A DNA stretch of 64,000 bases, taken from NCBI RefSeq assembly GCF_007830125.1, contig NZ_VLLG01000004.1:186001-250000 (forward strand), given 5' to 3'. Of this stretch, positions 63,201 to 64,000 are shown piece after piece. The notes below the pieces were generated by a model. It made no database searches. It was given only the letters and a program-made list of their open reading frames with translations, and was not told the DNA's origin. The position numbers and the translations under genes were made by a program. This DNA comes from Chitinophaga japonensis. Lineage in GTDB: Bacteria; Bacteroidota; Bacteroidia; Chitinophagales; Chitinophagaceae. Numbering within the stretch: the stretch's first letter is position 1; the number at the start of each line of letters is the position of its first letter.

Positions 63201-63675
63201 TGACAAATGGATAGACGATTGGGACGTGGAATACTCCGGTACCATAACCTTGACGGCCGGTCAACAGTACGACATAAAACTGGAATATTTCGAGAACTAC
63301 GGCGGGGCCAACTGCCGCCTGCGCTGGTCCAGCGCCTCGCAGCCTAAGGAGATCATTCCTCAGCACCAGTTGTATGCAACACCTTCAGCCGCTGCCGGCG
63401 CGCGCATGATGATGGTCAATAGCAAGCCGGCAGCAGGAGAGGACAATCGCGACATCCTGCTGTATCCCAATCCTGCTTCCGGCAATATCCGGCTGCAGTT
63501 CAAGGGCAAACAGGCCAGGATGATCATGTACGATGTGTCCGGCCAGGTGGTGATGCCGGCGCGTATTATCAGCTCCGGCGAAGCGGTGGATATATCCACC
63601 CTGCAGGACGGGCTGTACCTGATCCGCATAGAAGTGGACGGGGTGACGACAACGAAGCGTTTATTTAAGGGATAG
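60235..63675 (+). CDS. GxGYxYP-type putative glycoside hydrolase with PA14, crystallin-like, ricin, PA14 and T9SS modules
   Basis: A 1146-residue secreted protein. Signal peptide (ending PVASAQ); GxGYxYP-family catalytic region (about 30-515), in which the motif reads GPSGRGYHLPGRYPD (near 357-371); PA14 (about 523-672); a beta/gamma-crystallin-like segment (675-760, VYQHANYGGFHAGL); ricin-type trefoil lectin (762-905, TYTIRNVNSGLFLDVRG); second PA14 (909-1058); and a C-terminal type IX secretion sorting domain (1073-1146, LLYPNPASGNIRL to KRLFKG). It should be exported by T9SS and displayed at the surface. It ends the operon; an intrinsic terminator follows. Confidence 0.9.
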   Translation: MKTTLFPQLLGILLACGLQVPVASAQPVPDRVQGSPYPYTAVPDRLYLTSENYSPSERVALQTLMGVIAQEKPEILRDISGHRGLVEKTGITIDDTYYTNFPGLLAHFAGRLDGYILCNAKDRSTNVAISLAGVMNAVAIPADIEQTAINAGLTMLLDVRGRNESWALAHYGHLFSKNIASYQQSSDDRVGFLADYSTYTKAFQFWDDSPTGPLADSVYNRMNKGAAFFGWGPQEYETVEQLSQHSMMILPSDWAPNLSALTNIPATKDSFRQKDPIQPFEVVPNVHTVCFVISDGDNVQWLLGTHDNMNNWNNPNRGRVNLGWTISPSLAELAPVVYEKYIDNCLTTPDGRNVLIAGPSGRGYHLPGRYPDADLETECTLLNRYMKKADLRIVNIIDADDSDNDPSAYLEQDNIDALFYYSYGANYTGRAGQIDWYGDKPSIGGRYTLWGTLSSPQSLAAQLNQASTDIYSGDGYSLISVHVWSRSVNDVLDCISRLGPNVRVVAPDEFVWLIRKNLKGLPAGTGNGLKAQYYDGYHHNALKYEQTDRNVDFDWGAGSPNDSLLGVNQFSVKWSGQVQPLYSGQYTFYVYSDDGVKLTVNGQSLIDDYNTQGAYTRSGSITLTAGQKYDIELRYAEGNGDAFCHLEWQSARQQRQVIPRAQLYSRPASTAGPVTVYQHANYGGFHAGLPIGSYKLAGMALKGIRNNEISSLKIREGYKVVLYKQDNFQGDSLVLTGNAMHLPGWNDSASSMRVLANGDPGLAGTYTIRNVNSGLFLDVRGGTGGLGDGVNIQLWNGTGAANQTFNLRHLGDGRYTITAYHSAKNLDVAQSDTAENANIWQWTGTGAANQQFIALPAGNGYYKFVSVLSGKVIAIRNESTAPEANVELHMDTAQASARWELIVQPPMGNGNGLTADYYNGMNFETFVLSRIDPKVDFDWGEGAPADSINADGYSVRWTGKIEPRYSGEYTFYITSDNGRRLWVNNQLVIDKWIDDWDVEYSGTITLTAGQQYDIKLEYFENYGGANCRLRWSSASQPKEIIPQHQLYATPSAAAGARMMMVNSKPAAGEDNRDILLYPNPASGNIRLQFKGKQARMIMYDVSGQVVMPARIISSGEAVDISTLQDGLYLIRIEVDGVTTTKRLFKG

Positions 63676-63712
63676 ATAGAATGATGCATGATGTGACAGT
63701 CATCATGGCTGG

Positions 63713-63745
63713 GCCGCTCCGGTATGGAGCGGCCATTTTTATTTC
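63713..63745 (+). terminator. Intrinsic terminator of the susC operon
   Basis: ggccgctcc-ggtat-ggagcggcc is a perfect 9-bp stem followed by atttttattt, 37 bp after the last gene. Confidence 0.85.
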
Positions 63746-63812
63746 CATGCGCTTGTCGCAACTCCCCCTGTAAATGTCAGGTTTCCCCCCGGCCCGAACG
63801 CCGGCGCCCGGG

Positions 63813-63820
63813 TATCTTTG
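63813..63820 (+). promoter_or_regulatory. -7 element for the gene at 63852
   Basis: TATCTTTG matches TAnnTTTG, 31 nt before the ATG. The sequence before it is GC-rich with no TTTG at the expected distance. Confidence 0.45.
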
Positions 63821-63851
63821 TGACATCAAAAACAAAAAAAACGATCTGTAC

Positions 63852-64000
63852 ATGAAAAAGTATCTTATTTCGGCCATGGTCATCGCAACCTGCATGGCGG
63901 CCGCAGGCAGCATACAGGCGCAGGATGCCACCGGGAAAGGCTATGCCCGGGTAAATGGTATTAAAATGTATTATGAGATCAGCGGTACAGGCGAGCCGCT
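63852..64000 (+). CDS. Secreted alpha/beta hydrolase, 3' partial
   Basis: The first 49 residues are visible: a signal peptide (MKKYLISAMVIATCMAAAGS, then IQAQ) and the start of a fold typical of alpha/beta hydrolases (YARVNGIKMYYEISGTGEPL, the strand before the oxyanion HG motif). The window ends before any catalytic residue. It has its own promoter after the terminator of the preceding operon. Confidence 0.8.
   Translation, partial: MKKYLISAMVIATCMAAAGSIQAQDATGKGYARVNGIKMYYEISGTGEP

Noticed and set aside
1-64000. CRISPR arrays and prophage modules
   Set aside because: No regularly spaced repeats and no phage structural genes were found; the only phage-like items are the dead integrase piece, the Bor-like lipoprotein and the CI-like regulator.

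Overview
The window looks like chromosomal DNA of a Bacteroidota species, most likely a Chitinophagaceae (Chitinophaga-like). The evidence is a SusC/SusD pair with a DUF3823 lipoprotein, a split hybrid-type two-component system with a Reg_prop propeller and Y_Y_Y domain, a C-terminal type IX secretion sorting domain, many lipobox lipoproteins, and Bacteroidota promoters of the form TTTG-N19-TAnnTTTG. No rRNA, tRNA or CRISPR array was found. Base composition is moderate to high GC, except for an AT-rich islet at about 20.9-22.5 kb.

Layout. 0-4 kb: RND efflux pump (5' end outside the window) and its NodT-type outer-membrane lipoprotein. 4.0-4.86 kb: a scar with a tyrosine-recombinase remnant, a possible transposase remnant and a strong hairpin. 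4.86-7.2 kb: a ChrB-AraC fusion regulator, a second ChrB-domain protein and a double LppY/LpqO-domain lipoprotein. 7.3-8.4 kb: AI-2E-type permease. 8.6-11.6 kb: a secreted three-repeat protein co-directional with a LytS-type kinase and a LytTR regulator. 11.8-16.1 kb: PL1-type pectate lyase and an outer-membrane beta-barrel receptor. 16.2-22.5 kb: AraC regulator, small membrane protein, an orphan DUF4157 (eCIS core) protein with a lipoprotein, then an AT-rich islet with a PhyH-type dioxygenase and an unknown secreted protein.

22.5-32.0 kb is the most system-like region. A LexA/CI-like XRE regulator is divergent from a five-gene operon: YbjN-like protein, PspA/IM30, NfeD/YqiJ-like OB-fold membrane protein, flotillin, and a 1612-residue DUF3686 AAA ATPase. 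A perfect 17-bp palindrome lies between them and overlaps the operon's -33 element. The locus probably senses and repairs membrane stress.

32.1-44.6 kb: Bor-like lipoprotein coupled to an FAD oxidase; an alpha/beta hydrolase with two GTAC-N6-GTAC operator candidates; GAPDH; a zinc alcohol dehydrogenase; an AraC regulator; a nucleosidase-like protein; an SxxK hydrolase lipoprotein; a flavin monooxygenase; and a kinase with its own periplasmic solute-binding domain plus LytTR regulator. 44.7-63.7 kb: a glycan-utilisation region with a GH92 mannosidase, the split sensor/regulator, SusC, SusD, DUF3823, a DUF4965 glutaminase-like protein and a large GxGYxYP/PA14/ricin protein with a T9SS tail. A LacI-type operator (perfect 16-bp palindrome) lies upstream of susC. 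A second alpha/beta hydrolase is cut by the right edge.
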